This document shows positions 34,291 to 46,640 of a stretch of DNA of 64,000 nt, piece after piece. The DNA comes from Plectrocnemia conspersa (taxonomy: Eukaryota > Arthropoda > Insecta > Trichoptera > Polycentropodidae). Within the stretch, counting starts at the first letter, position 1; each line of letters begins with the position of its first letter. The stretch lies in NCBI GenBank assembly GCA_009617715.1, contig VTFK01000328.1, positions 1-64,000 of the forward strand, read 5' to 3'. The notes under the pieces were generated by a model, which saw only the letters and a list, made by a program, of their open reading frames with translations, was not told the DNA's origin and made no database searches. Position numbers and translations under genes: made by a program.

Positions 34291-37200
34291 CACTTTTGAT
34301 TATTTTATTTTTAATAAATTAAATAATCATTTATGAAATTTTTTACGCGTCTGTGCTGATGATTGTTCGATTACGGTTGTTAAATATCAATAGTTGTAGT
34401 GTCCGTTGGGGCATAGTTCTGTCGTCTAACCAATAAACAGGACTCGACAATACTCCTGAAACCCTTTCAATCAGCTTTGTAATTCAAAGACAATATAATG
34501 CATATTTCAGTGCAAAAACGATTAATATGTATATATAAAAAAATCTCTGTATATCATAATACATTACTAATACAACTAAGTTCATATTATAAATTAAACA
34601 TACATATTATATGTACATAAAGTGTTTTTTAATTATTTTTATAGACAATGCAATGTTGCTGTACATTGTATTTATAATTAATAATTTTTATGTTGGATAG
34701 TTTTAAAATTTAATATGTTTCTTAATGAGAGTTTCATAATTATAATATTTCACGTACACGTAAAAACTACGTGATATTTATAAACTAATCTTTCCCTCGT
34801 TATTACATATTACAAGATATTAAGGTAGCTTTTACGAAGCCATTGTGCTTTTCCTTGTATTACAAGTTGATTATCAACGCCTGCTTAATTATTTTCCTGT
34901 TTTTAAACCTCGTCTTGTTTGTAATATAACAAAATAGAATACCTGATTTTATTTATAATTATATTATAATTGGTAGGTTCTCGAGCCCGTAGGCGTTTTC
35001 TGCTGATACACCAAAAAGTATGTATAAAATTTTAATCCGTAGTTAATACGTTATACAATGTAATTATAAGGTATTTTTAGTAAAAAAATATGGAGTGTTT
35101 TTATAATGAAATTTTCATTCATCCTCTTTTCAAGTATTTTTCTGTTGTTTTAACTTTACGCTCCAATCTGTCAAACTCGCATGGAAAAGATAAACGTTTT
35201 AATGAAATATGACACAAACATAATAAAATTTAATACAGTGTAGGCAAAATTTATTTTCAGGAAACACAACGGATAGAGAAATATCTACAAAGAGAATTAA
35301 AATATGTATGTATAACACAAAAATGTAAAAAATGTACGTGTTTGAACTCTTATCTAAATTTTGCAGGTCATTGCACACAAAAAGAGAATTTATATTATTT
35401 TATTTTACCCATAAAACAATTTTATTCGTTATTATTTATATTCTTATTTAACACTGTATTTTAAAATAATGACTTATATACGTGCCAAATATAATAATAT
35501 CTGTTAAAAGATATTATAAATGGTATTTTTTTACTTTTAAAAACATATACCTAAAATCAAATCTCAAAGATGCAATTTTATTTAATATTTTTTACGTTAA
35601 TTTGTGCATGCATTTTAACTGTAATTAATCACATTATCGGAAATCAAGATTTCGCTTTTTATATATAACATTATACACGCTATCTTAAGTAGCACGCTCT
35701 TACGTACCAGCGCACGTCGTCGTGCTACGACAGGAGAATAATACTAAAATTAAAACTAAGTACACAATAATGTGTCCATAAACTGATTAATAATATCTAA
35801 AAGTTGCTTATCAGGGTGATAGTACATTTCTACGAGCAATACTATTTTAGGTTGTCTATTAAAACGAAGTTTTTTAATAAATACAAATAATCTTCTATGT
35901 ACCAACGCTTGTCGTCGTGCTGCGACAAGGCGACAAGATAATAATACTCATTTTAAAAATGACTAGACCACTATTTTTCCAGTAATTGCGAGTATTTGAT
36001 CTCAGTCACTAAAATCTAAACTTTATGATTATTTTGCTGTTATTTAATGTTTCCGTTTTATGAGAAATATTTTTCGAGGCTCATGAAAATAAATTTCTGC
36101 TTGTATTTTAGCAAATGTTTAGCGAAAAGTTGAGAAATAAATATATTCTTTTATTTATTTAGCTTTTGAGACGCTATTCTCAGTATAGATACTATGGATA
36201 AAAGGTTAACGACCCCTTGGATATCAAAATTGATTTTATAGCCGAGAGAACAGCGATAAACCGCCTCGTTTCTCTCCACGCGAATACTGCGCAAATCCTC
36301 GCAAACAATTGCTGAATAGAACCTGCAAAAATACTAAGAAATTCTCTCCATAAGTGATAAAATTAAAAATGAAAACAACTTTAATATGAGTTAACGCCAA
36401 TTTAGCGCACAAAAATATACGCTCACTGGCAACACCGGCGATTGCGAAAACAATGTTCAGCCGTCAATAATCTCTTTGGGACTCTCGCTCAACGATAAAT
36501 ACCGAACCGTTGTAATATCAGTTTAATGCGCACCAACCGTTGTTGACAATGAAAATTAATTAAAACGTACACGCAGTATATTGCCCATTTAGGGTTGTCA
36601 GGTTTCGAAACAAAAAACTATATAATGGTCGTCGGAATTTCCAATTAATATTATTCAGCACTGGCAACACTAAAATATGAATTAACATCAACTGTCGCTC
36701 CACAGACCATTAAAAAAATTAATTCAGTTGCACTGGATTATCTCACTACAATGCTATACTATTCTATATATATGTATATATGTAATAATATAGTAATACA
36801 TACTGATATGTACTATTTCTAATTATTATTAATTTGAAGTTAACCAGTATAAATATATACATTTATTAAATCGAACTTAAAGACATCCCTACGGACGACC
36901 TAAAGAAAGAATATGTCCGAGAAATGTAAGATGCCTGGCATCCCTAGTTTAAAGTGCGCTTCTCGTTGTTGACAATGAAAATGAATTAAAACGTACACTA
37001 AGTCTATTGTTTATTGAATTTTAATAAGCGCGTGGCGTGCGCCGCCATGTTTTTACTCAACGCCGAATGAGCAAGAAAATTAGATCATTATTCGCTGTTT
37101 ACATTAGGACTATACATTTATGCGTCGCTTAATCTCTTTTGATATCGAGAACCAAGGATTATTCAGCAAGCGATTTTGACAGATGCGAACATAACAATAT

Positions 37201-37440
37201 GTTTTGCGACCATTGTATAATTTAATTTGCAACTTTGCAAATTTAATCATTGTTCTATGCTCTATGGGGTTAAATAAATAATAACAATATCAATATTGAT
37301 CAATATTTAAAAACCTAAATATCGATACGCGTTTGACTAAATAAAACGTGATGCTCTTGTAGAAAATTATCAAATGAAGAAAATATTTTTTTTGTGACAC
37401 TTCGTGGATCAACAGTAAAATGAGTTATTAATTATTTTTT
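34291..37440. other. Gene-free stretch with local duplications
   Basis: Two short duplications are present. One is a caacg/cagcg plus cgtcgtcgtgctgcgac block at about 35700-35745, repeated at about 35895-35945. The other is gttgttgacaatgaaaat followed by aattaaaacgtacac, at about 36539 and again at about 36966. No gene was found. Confidence 0.5.
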
Positions 37441-37449
37441 TCAAATTTA

Positions 37450-37810
37450 ACCATCTTGACTTGACAGGTTTTTCCAATGCATCATGATGGCCATTATGCA
37501 AACAATAAAAACGAAAGCGGAAGGACAGCACATGAAATGTGAAATTACTGACTTACAAATTATGTGAAATATTTAACGGGCGTACAAACTCATTCACATG
37601 ACAGGTTGAAATCTGTTCAAACGGCCGTTGCAGTAAAACATGGACGAGCACTAAACCTCCTCCAGGCTTACCATGTGTATAAAAACGGATTTACAGCGGC
37701 TAAATAGTAACTTTTGTGCGAGCTTCGCGAAGGATTAAAAGATATTATTTTTATCGCTTGTGAATAGTATGTATAATTATATTCAATTTAAAATTAATTG
37801 TACCTTATTT
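37450..37810 (+). repeat. Repeat family C, copy C1
   Basis: It opens with cttgacaggtttttccaatg and catgatggccatta, also found at 51345-51380 and 54470-54500. Its second half (gaaatgtgaaatta, aatatttaacgggcgt, gagcactaaacctcctccag, gcttgtgaatagta) matches 40790-41060. The class of the element is unknown. Confidence 0.6.
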
Positions 37811-38004
37811 TTTTTAAATAAAATAATACTCATATATAATAATTAATGTAGTTAAAAAATGTTTTGTAGAGACAGTTTGCTATTCAAAAATGAAAACCAT
37901 GTCGCTATAATTACTTCCGTTTGAGAACTTCAACGAGTGTTTCAGAACTTAGAATCACTGAGTTCGTACAAATTCGGACCAAGTGAAGCCGCCAACCATT
38001 GACA

Positions 38005-38110
38005 GACGATGAAGATCAAGAAAGCCGCTGCTTCTCTCTTCACGTCAACCTTGATACGGCTCGAATGGAGCATTTGGACGCTGACACGGATAAAAGGATT
38101 TCGTTATTGT
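38005..38110 (+). repeat. Repeat family E, copy E3
   Basis: It contains gaagatcaagaaagccgctg followed by cttctctcttcacgtcaac, the shared core of the family. The same frame stays open here as in the other copies (KKAAASLFTST). Confidence 0.65.
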
Positions 38111-39207
38111 GACGTAACTTGTTGCATAATATAAAAATAAATACAATAAAATAATAAAACAGCATTTAAATAATATTTAATTGAAATTGCTTAGAGTTTT
38201 ATGAAATCGCACATAATTTTTTGTGGGGTAGATACATGTTAATAAATTAACACACTGTTATACTTATTTTTATAGTAATCAAAGTTTAGAGGTACATATC
38301 ATTTAACGTAGGTTTATAGAAAAATATCTTTATAAGTAAAATGTTTGTTTAAGTTAATATTCGTTATATTTTTTTTTCAAATACTAAATACATACACAAA
38401 CGTATAAAGCAGGGTTATGTAATCAGGATTAAACAACATAAATCCACGAAGTTAATGGTGAGATTTATATGCGTACGTTAAATATACACACAGATTTAAT
38501 ATATCGCGCGAGTTATAACACATTAAGACCACATGTCGGTTTCGTATCTTAACGTCATTTTGATAGGTACAGGACGTACCCTGGGATATAACTGTGTATG
38601 TGGCTACATCTCGGCATATACCTACTACTACATGAATATTTATCACTCCTAGGAATTCTTTAAAAGCTAATGCGTCAGATAAAAATGACACTGGAGACAA
38701 AAATGCAAGGGTGTTTTTTTATGGTGAAGTGAAGGAAATTTTTGAGGCTAATTTAATTTCACGTCAAGGGGATTATTCCATTATGATCTTAAATGTAATA
38801 TTAGAAAACCTTATAAAATATATTTTTATTTTTACTTTTACAAAAATATACTGGTAGATATTAATCCTGAGTCCATCAAAGATGACTGTCCTTTTAATAG
38901 TAGAAAATAAAATGTTTTGATTTGATCTGATTAAATGTTATGTGCGTTTAGATATTTGGTTTAAAGTCGTCAATATATATATTTATACCATTGCGTATTC
39001 TGTGTGATTTTTTTTTAAAGGTTATAACCAGTGGAATTATTAGATAAATACTATAATTAATTTGTAATATATTTAAATAAATATAATTGTTAATTATTTG
39101 GTTTGGTTCTATTTCAATATTATATACATTTACAGCGCTGTTTTTTGCTTAGAAAAACGTTCTAGTATAATATACGTATAATTTGACTATGTTTTATATT
39201 TCAAACG

Positions 39208-39804
39208 TTAAAATAGTTTCGTAAAACAAAGGTAGTATGTCACTTCTACCATTTTAATTAAAAATAGCAATATATCATGTATCACCAGCCGAATGGTATG
39301 TGCCACACAGCCCATAGTAATGAATTCAGCAATGAGTATAACATTACCTATATTAGAATCATTGTTTTTGATTGCGAGGTGACGATCAGTTAACGATTGA
39401 TTGGCAACTGTCATCACAGTACACATCATAGGGGTTGTATAGTGGTTGAAGAAAAATATTCTTATAAGAAACGAGCTCGCATTAGCTGATCGAAATATGT
39501 CTTTGTGTTTATATATATTATAATTAAATAGATAATGTGCTAATGGGGACGCTAATATCAAAAGCATACAACAAAGCATAAAAACAAAACCTTTATTCTT
39601 GTTAGAGCATGTTCTTTTTATACACAGAAGACGTACAAAGAGCATTAATTGGATTAAAGCAAAGACAGCGGCAGTAAATACAATATATGTTCCGAATGGA
39701 AATTGGTACGAACAAGGGGTAGAAAATCGTGTTAAATACCCCCTAATTGAGATATTTATCCGTTGATTAGTTAGAGGCGGTGTGTGGGTGGTACGTTTTA
39801 GGCA
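39208..39804 (-). CDS. Unrecognised multi-pass membrane protein, open frame or exon
   Basis: The frame is open for 198 codons from just after a TAG at 39805-39807 to a TAA at 39208; this is the longest open frame in the window. It has an ATG at 39645 (residue 54), but the frame continues in full upstream and may be an exon entered through the acceptor-like ggtag at 39805. Hydrophobic segments occur at about residues 38-62 (GTYIVFTAAVFALIQLMLFV), 72-94 (GFVFMLCCMLLILASPLAHY), 110-135 and 150-185, separated by basic or polar loops (CIKRTCSNKNK). The layout suggests part of a chemoreceptor-like or other multi-pass protein, but no diagnostic motif was recognised and no function is claimed. It is on the same strand as the KH gene and could be nested in its 5' intron. 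Confidence 0.45.
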   Translation of the reverse strand, partial: CLKRTTHTPPLTNQRINISIRGYLTRFSTPCSYQFPFGTYIVFTAAVFALIQLMLFVRLLCIKRTCSNKNKGFVFMLCCMLLILASPLAHYLFNYNIYKHKDIFRSANASSFLIRIFFFNHYTTPMMCTVMTVANQSLTDRHLAIKNNDSNIGNVILIAEFITMGCVAHTIRLVIHDILLFLIKMVEVTYYLCFTKLF

Positions 39805-40779
39805 CTACCATTTTGTAGAAAAGCGTTCGACGTTTTCCGTTTGGTATCTGTTGTGGCAATAATTGAACTCGCTAACGCCGGTTGTGTATTATGTGTTGAT
39901 AATTTTCGCCGAATCCAGCCCTGTATTGGATTTCTAGAAATACATATATAGAGCTGGTTGAAACAGCCCATGGAAATATCGGATTAATTTAGTTTTAACA
40001 TTAAATTTCACTGGGTATTCAGATGGGTTTTTGTATTAACTACTCGCTGAAATATTAACGGAAATCTAGCTTAATTGGATGTATACTAAAATAGCATCTA
40101 ATACAACACCAAATACATTTATTTATTATTAGAAAAATTAGAAAATAGATCTAAATTATTTTATTTTGCAGTTAATCTAAGCATTCTAAGCATATAAAAC
40201 ACATTTGGCTTACTAAAAGCGGAAACAAAACGCAACATTTTATTTAGATTTTAATATTTTTTGTTTCCGCTGGGGACCGTATGACGTGCCAGAATTTATT
40301 AGGACTTAATCGTAGGTTTTTTTATAATTTAACATACGAATAAATATATTTAGAAAAGGTAAAAATTTAATTTAACGTTCTTAACCAATCTATAAATTAA
40401 TTGTTTTGTGGCGAATATTTGCCGACTTTTTGACACTCAAAGACGATAACTTTATTTTATGAACACACACTAAAAAGAGAAAATGTAATTATAAACTTGA
40501 TTATTTGCAAGTATTCATCGTATAACAAAGAACAGGTGAGAGCATCCCCCCCCTTGAATTTGGCCATTTATTGCAATACTTTGAATCTTAATGTATTCGA
40601 AATAATAAAAAATACAACAACTAGTCAACTTTTGCCCCACCCCCTAGAAATATAGTAAAATGCCTTCCCTAATTTTATACCAAAAATACTCTGCAAAGAA
40701 AATCTAATAAAAACAGTCTCGAGTTTATCCTGAAAATATTTTTTAAAATATTTAATTTTAATGAAAATATAATAAGGAA

Positions 40780-41065
40780 CATGATTTATGAAATGTGAGA
40801 TTGCCCCTCCACAAATTGTATAAAAAATATTTAACACCCGTTCCAAACATTTTACAATATCAGGTTGTAACCTGTTCTTCCATAGATTCGCTACAGAAAA
40901 AAAATGGGCGAGCACTAAGCCTTCAGCAGGCTGGGCATTTATTTTAAAACTAATACATAAATTTGTTCAAAACGCGCAAAATATCCATTAAAAAAAATAT
41001 TTATAGGCTTGTGAGTAATATTTATTATTACATTCAATTTAAAAGCAAATGTACTTGATGCTTTT
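40780..41065 (+). repeat. Repeat family C, copy C2
   Basis: It matches the second half of C1: tgaaatgtgagattgcccc, aatatttaacacccgttcc, caggttgtaacctgttc, gagcactaagccttcagcag, ggcttgtgagtaat and attcaatttaaaa. A minus-strand open frame (40625-40915) crosses it but is not conserved in C1, so it is not called as a gene. Confidence 0.6.
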
Positions 41066-41799
41066 TTATATTACGATTTTACTAAAAAATGCATCAAATA
41101 TAATTTATTTAATGGAAAACAATTAGTCGTTAGACTCTAGCAATAAAAATCATATATGTACATACATGAATTAGAGTAATAGTTTCATAATAAAATACTC
41201 TGTTAGACACTAAACTGTATAACAGGTCACAAAGCGCCCGGGAACGATTAGTTAAATTCATTTCAGAAAGTCATAACTATAAATTTTCATATGGTAACAC
41301 TTGCCTCTCCGCGGCAAGTTTTTTGGTCTTAAGACGAATTATTGCCGACTAGACGCTAACTTGTGGCGACGAATTTTAAAGCTCATTTGGAGTGAAATTA
41401 TAACTTGTTGTAAAAGAGTTACAAATTATTCACCATAAAAAGTTGACTCAATTTGAGAGAGATTAACTAAAAGCAATTAAAGGCATTTATTATTAAAGGG
41501 TATATGTTTCAATTGAATTTAAAGGTAATTTTTTTGATCAATTCGAACATATGAAAAGATAAACCAACTCATTCGAAAGTAAGACCTAACAATAGAAGAG
41601 AGATCTAGGACTGAACAATAGTATTAATAACTGTTAATATTTCACGGAACATTTATTAACACATCTGTCACAAGACTAATCACTACTAAGCACATATAAG
41701 TACCGAAAAATATACATTTTATTTATAAAATATGCTCGATATATAATTAAAAATGCGTATAAAAGAGTATTGTTATTTAATCTCATTATAATGATCGTT

Positions 41800-42245
41800 G
41801 GAACGGCTACTTTGCCGTTTTCTTTTTAAGGCATAAACACATTTCGTGGGTGTGTCCAAGAAGCGACACAATTGTCCCACCGACATCCTAATCTGCGATT
41901 CACCAGAGCTGTCTCGAACCAGAAATATGAAATATGTGACACTTAATCACAGACGGGCAGAAGACAGATGAAAAAAGATGCCACTAAAGATGCCAGAGTA
42001 CAGCATCATCCAGTATCATCTCAAGAACATATCAAGACAGATCACAGCTGACGATAATTTAACTCGACACTCCAGCGAAGACTGTTCGACTTCCAATACT
42101 TGCCACTTCGTCACTACCGGGTAGTGACATCTATATTTTTTCATATATATGAGCTTATTAGTATATGCTTGTACAATAAATTTGTACCGGATTTTCTGGT
42201 GTCTATTTTGACTGCAAAGTCACACCATTTCGGCTTCAAAACTCG
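41800..42245 (+). repeat. Possible family A relative sharing only the 3' end
   Basis: The end ttttgactgcaaagtcacacc resembles the family A terminus (ctggctgcgaagtcacacc). The 440 bp before it are less AT-rich but do not align with other A copies. It may be a different non-autonomous element using the same end, or a highly diverged copy. Confidence 0.35.
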
Positions 42246-42884
42246 AAAGAAGTCAAATAATGCATATTTTTAGAAAAAAAATATTTAATTTATATTTGAG
42301 ACATACTGTATACTGTTTAACGCAAACACAAGGCGTGAAGAAAATTTGATGTTTTTTGCTATAAAGCTTGTTTTAACGTCTGCAGAGAATTGAAATAATT
42401 TACATTTAGTACCCAACTATTGTTTACTTATGTTTACGATTCAGAGTAAGAGCAAAAGAGTGCGCTTTAAATAATAAACATAGTCGTATATCACTTTTGA
42501 TGTTAAGTCATGGATGATGCGCTTTATGTTTGTATATTTATGTGTTGTGCGATGTCTAGTATCGATATAAAACATGCATATTTACTTATAACATCAGCTC
42601 TATACTAAGTATTTTTAATTTATTTCTATTACATGTATATAACGTCATATATATTATTTTATTAATAATAAAAAATATATTAGTAGTTTTTTATTTTAAT
42701 GTTTGAACATGTATTCGTTTGTATGTTAATCAAAAAGTTAATTAATTAAAAAGTTGTATTTCATTCATTTGTCTAGGTTTTTCTCTCAAGTCTTTTCTTT
42801 AAATATTTAATAACAAACTCCCTGATTTTATTAATATTGTTTTTATATAAAATCAAATTATAGATCATATTGTAGGGTCATATT

Positions 42885-43185
42885 CTTAAAACTCACGTTA
42901 ATTGACTGTGATCAAAGTTATCATTCATCAACAAGGAAACAAGACAATAGCGTAGAGGATGGGATCACACAAAAGCCTTTGTTACGACCAGAAAAAATTA
43001 CATAAAGAACACGCAAGTGTTCTCTGTAAATATTCTCCGTCATTGAATGAATATTTCTTTGTTATGAAACGGTCACAGAAAACAATGTATCATCGGATGA
43101 CAAATATTTCCAACGTTATGTTTTAAATTGTGTCTCAATGGCTGCAAAGTCACACCTCACTTGGGTACAAAACCTTAAAATATTG
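42885..43185 (+). repeat. Repeat family A, copy A3 (internally deleted)
   Basis: It has both family ends: actcacgttaattgactgtg and cattcatcaacaagg at the left, ggctgcaaagtcacacc at the right. Between them are gatgggatcacacaaaagcc and tatttctttgttatgaaacg, but the central third present in A1 and A6 is missing. Confidence 0.75.
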
Positions 43186-43629
43186 ATTAAAGACATGTAT
43201 TATGATCAAGTAAAAAACTTAGATATTTTTTTATTTAGTGTCACAATTAAAATATTTTTTAAACATCAGTAAAATATTTTCTACAGCTTTGGCATAATAT
43301 AAAACTATTTTACTAGAGCAACATTTTAACAGATTATAATTTATTATTAAGCATTGAATAGTTTATGTTGAAGTGATATTTTAAAATCTAAAAAATCACC
43401 TTTATCTTAATAAAGTTAAATAATATAATTTAAGTATAAATTATATTCAGGTAAATTGTAAAATATATTATAATAAATGTCTAAAATTTAGCAAATTTCT
43501 TTAAACTGTGTGATATGTTAGCCAAACTTCTCTACAACTTTAAACGACACATTATTGTTATTTGTATATAAATCTCAGGCGATACATTCCAAATAAATTT
43601 ATTTAGCTATTGCACTTATTTTAATTTAA

Positions 43630-43950
43630 TTAACAAGGCCCGCAGCCAAAATTCAGACGCAGTAAATTCACAAAAAAGCGATTTAAATCACCCGATGGAA
43701 TGAGCAAAACTACGGCCGGATAATATAGTAGCAAAGTCGGGGAATAACAACGAAAGGTCCAAATCCCCGGGGTCCGACGTTCTGCAATGAATCCTATACC
43801 CTGCAAAAGATACAAACAAAAACTGTCCGATTATAATTGTTGCCTCTAAGACACATCGCTTTATTTGTTCGAAATCGAAAAGATTCAATTTTCCGCTTTC
43901 CATTATCTCCCAAGATCCATCTATCCCCTCGTTCTCTTTCATTATTATAT
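43630..43950. other. GC-richer island with ccccgggg core
   Basis: It is a mixed-composition block containing aaatccccggggtccgacg at about 43763. Overlapping minus-strand open frames (43630-43942) show no family resemblance. It is a possible non-coding element. Confidence 0.3.
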
Positions 43951-44206
43951 CTATAGGTGAAATATTGTAGGTGGGGCTCTAGATGGATGATCTAGAAAGC
44001 ACATAGCCATAAAAACGTTTGAGATTCTCTGTTTTTTATGCTCGATAAGCTTTATTACTTTGGAGTCATAAAAGTGGATAATTCGTTAAAAATACGCGTC
44101 AAAATGGCGATAGATAAAATATGTCAACCTGGGCACAAAGAAATACTGATAAGGCTCGAATTTACATTTTATGGGCGTCCAAAATTGTGGATATAAATTT
44201 TAGAAA

Positions 44207-44232
44207 GCATTACGCCCAGAGTGGCGTAATGC
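44207..44232. repeat. Perfect 10-bp-arm hairpin
   Basis: gcattacgcc (44207-44216) pairs exactly with ggcgtaatgc (44223-44232) across a 6-nt loop. Confidence 0.75.
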
Positions 44233-45771
44233 GTAAGGTGATGAACTTAATTTTTTCAGCAATAGTCAATTTTTATTTATAATATAATAAAAAAAAAACA
44301 CTAACTTGTATATTTTTTTTAAGTATAATGCAATCTGTCTATTAGGAAAATAAGCAATTCTAACATTATATATATTTCCTTCTTTTTCCTTTCTCACAGA
44401 AATTAGGCACATGATGATTTAAAAAGAGATTCCTCTAAAACCAGTTCAAATTTTTTTAGTAGTAATTTTTCTAATATTTTTGACAGAACTTGTAAGATAC
44501 TTAGCGGTCTACAGAAAAAAATATCATCGTTTAATTTTCCTGGTTTCAATAAAATTATAATTAAAGCAACATTCCATTGGGTTGAAAAGTGTTAAATAAG
44601 GTAGTCATTAATCTGATGACATTCACCGGCAATTCTTATATCACTTTGCCGCTTATCAGGCCATATTCTGGCGTCTCTTGATATATTATACTACTTTTAT
44701 TAGGATTTTTTAAAATTATTTTTCCATCTCTTACTATTCTGATTATTTTCATTATTGTCTAAATGTATTAAGTAAATGATCGACGGAAGCTTCGAATTTT
44801 TCAATATCGTCTCTGACCCATTTTTCTTTATCAAGTTTTTACTATATATATAATTAAAAAATATATTCGAGTACTAAACTAATTTTATTTTAATTTTTAT
44901 TCTTAAGTGTTACACATATAACACATTTGGTTAGCGCTTTTTATGTTACAATAATAATAAATTTACATGTGAGAGGTAATATATATGTGTAAAAAAAAGT
45001 AATTTACGCTTTTATATGTATATACTATATATATACTTTTAAAGTTTTTTGGTTCATATAAATGATTTATATTCTAGTTGATTAATATTATAACAGGCTA
45101 TGTATGCTCTCTTTCACATTATTAATTTGGTTAAAATGATAATTTTCATTTATGATGAATATTAAACGTATGTTTATTAAATTTTCCTTGAATGAAAATT
45201 GTACCGTTAATTATGTAAATAAAGTTATCCTCAATGTAGGCAACTTTTTGAATTTCACGACTCACGAGGGATTACCTTTAATATATTACAGTGTAGCGTA
45301 ACATTATCGACAAATTGACAGCGTGCTATTGTGAATTTTTTTCTTGTTTGCGTACAAAATATTGCAGTTTTGCTGATAATTTATACGATTTTGCAAACGT
45401 GGACATTGCCAATATTGTCAATTAATTAAATCGTTTATCTGCGCTGGCAGATATTATTATCATACTATTATACTAATTTAAAAAGCTTTATATAATACAT
45501 ATTATATTATAAACTCTAAACTGTAAAATATTAGGTTCAAAGTTAATTTCAGAAATAATTTTTCTTTCAGTTTAAAACTATTGATACATAATGTAAAATA
45601 AACAGCGCTTTTGGTATGAATACTGTAAATAAAAGTGCGATTACATTGTTATTTAAAAATATTGTGCTGGACATGAGAGCATTAAATATAATGAAGATCA
45701 TGTCGTCCTTATTTAATTGACAACACTCTAATGAAATCGTTAGTCAGAATCACGCATTACAATTTAAGACT

Positions 45772-45850
45772 TGGTTAAGAGCCATTCACGCCATAAGGCG
45801 TCACATAAGAGCCAGCTGCTATCAGCCGCTGACGCCATTTGGCGTCAGAA
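45772..45850. mobile_element. TTAA plus twin palindromes, possible MITE end
   Basis: A TTAA (about 45775) is followed by gagccattc and acgccataaggcgt (45788-45801), then a second palindrome ctgacgccatttggcgtcag (45829-45848). The arrangement recalls the family B end (TTAA, then a GC-rich palindrome), though the sequences differ. No second end was found. Confidence 0.35.
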
Positions 45851-46544
45851 AAAATAGTAATAGCAAATACAGTTTTACTTTTGGATGGCATATGGATACA
45901 TATATGCATATGTAAATAAAATATTTACACAATTGCGATACGTAATTGCTTAGTAGGAAGCAACTAGCAAACAAAGATTCTTTATCGAACAAAAAATAAA
46001 GAAATCGTAATTTAAGAGCGACTTAGTATAGTAACGCAAACTTTTACTAAAATTACATTAACAAAAATACTAAACACCTATAAAAAATAACATTGTTTCG
46101 TGTTACTAATATATTGTTATATGTATAATTTTTCATAATCAAAAATTACTACAGTGGTCGCCTAGAAATGACCACCTGGAAGACATACTTTTGCTTCATT
46201 AAAATAGTCGTACAAAGGTAGCGTTTAATAAAAGGGCATTAGTATAAAAATGTGATTTCGACTAATAGTTCAAGCTTCTTCAAAAAAAACTTTACACTTG
46301 CTCACATTAATAATACGAAAACAAAACAACTTTGAAAACTTCACTTTTGCTAAGCCTCCACTTAGGATACAGCATCAGGATCAGAGATCCATCAAGTATG
46401 ATTAACTTGTACTAACCGTCGCGTCGAAATTATGTGAGCAAGGAAACCTTCCTTATTAGACAAAGCATATTCATAGCAAATATCATTTTCTTTTGCTCCA
46501 CAAAAGAATCTGAACTCGCACAAAGTGGAGCTACACTATCAACA

Positions 46545-46640
46545 GAAACTGAGGGGACCGAGACGGCAGCCGCTTCCCTCTTCACGTTAACATTAATCCA
46601 GCTTAGAAGTTCAAAATCCAGAGTTAAATTTGATTTTTGG
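46545..46640 (+). repeat. Repeat family E, copy E4
   Basis: It contains gagacggcagccgcttccct followed by cttcacgttaacatt and then a tccagctt block. It lies inside the open frame 46434-46646, whose relevant stretch reads ETAAASLFTLT, the frame seen in the other E copies. Confidence 0.65.

Noticed and set aside
40625..40915. 96-codon minus-strand open frame
   Set aside because: It overlaps family C copy C2, and the equivalent frame is broken in copy C1.
43630..43942. Minus-strand frames of 61 and 84 codons
   Set aside because: Overlapping frames with no motif; explained by local composition.
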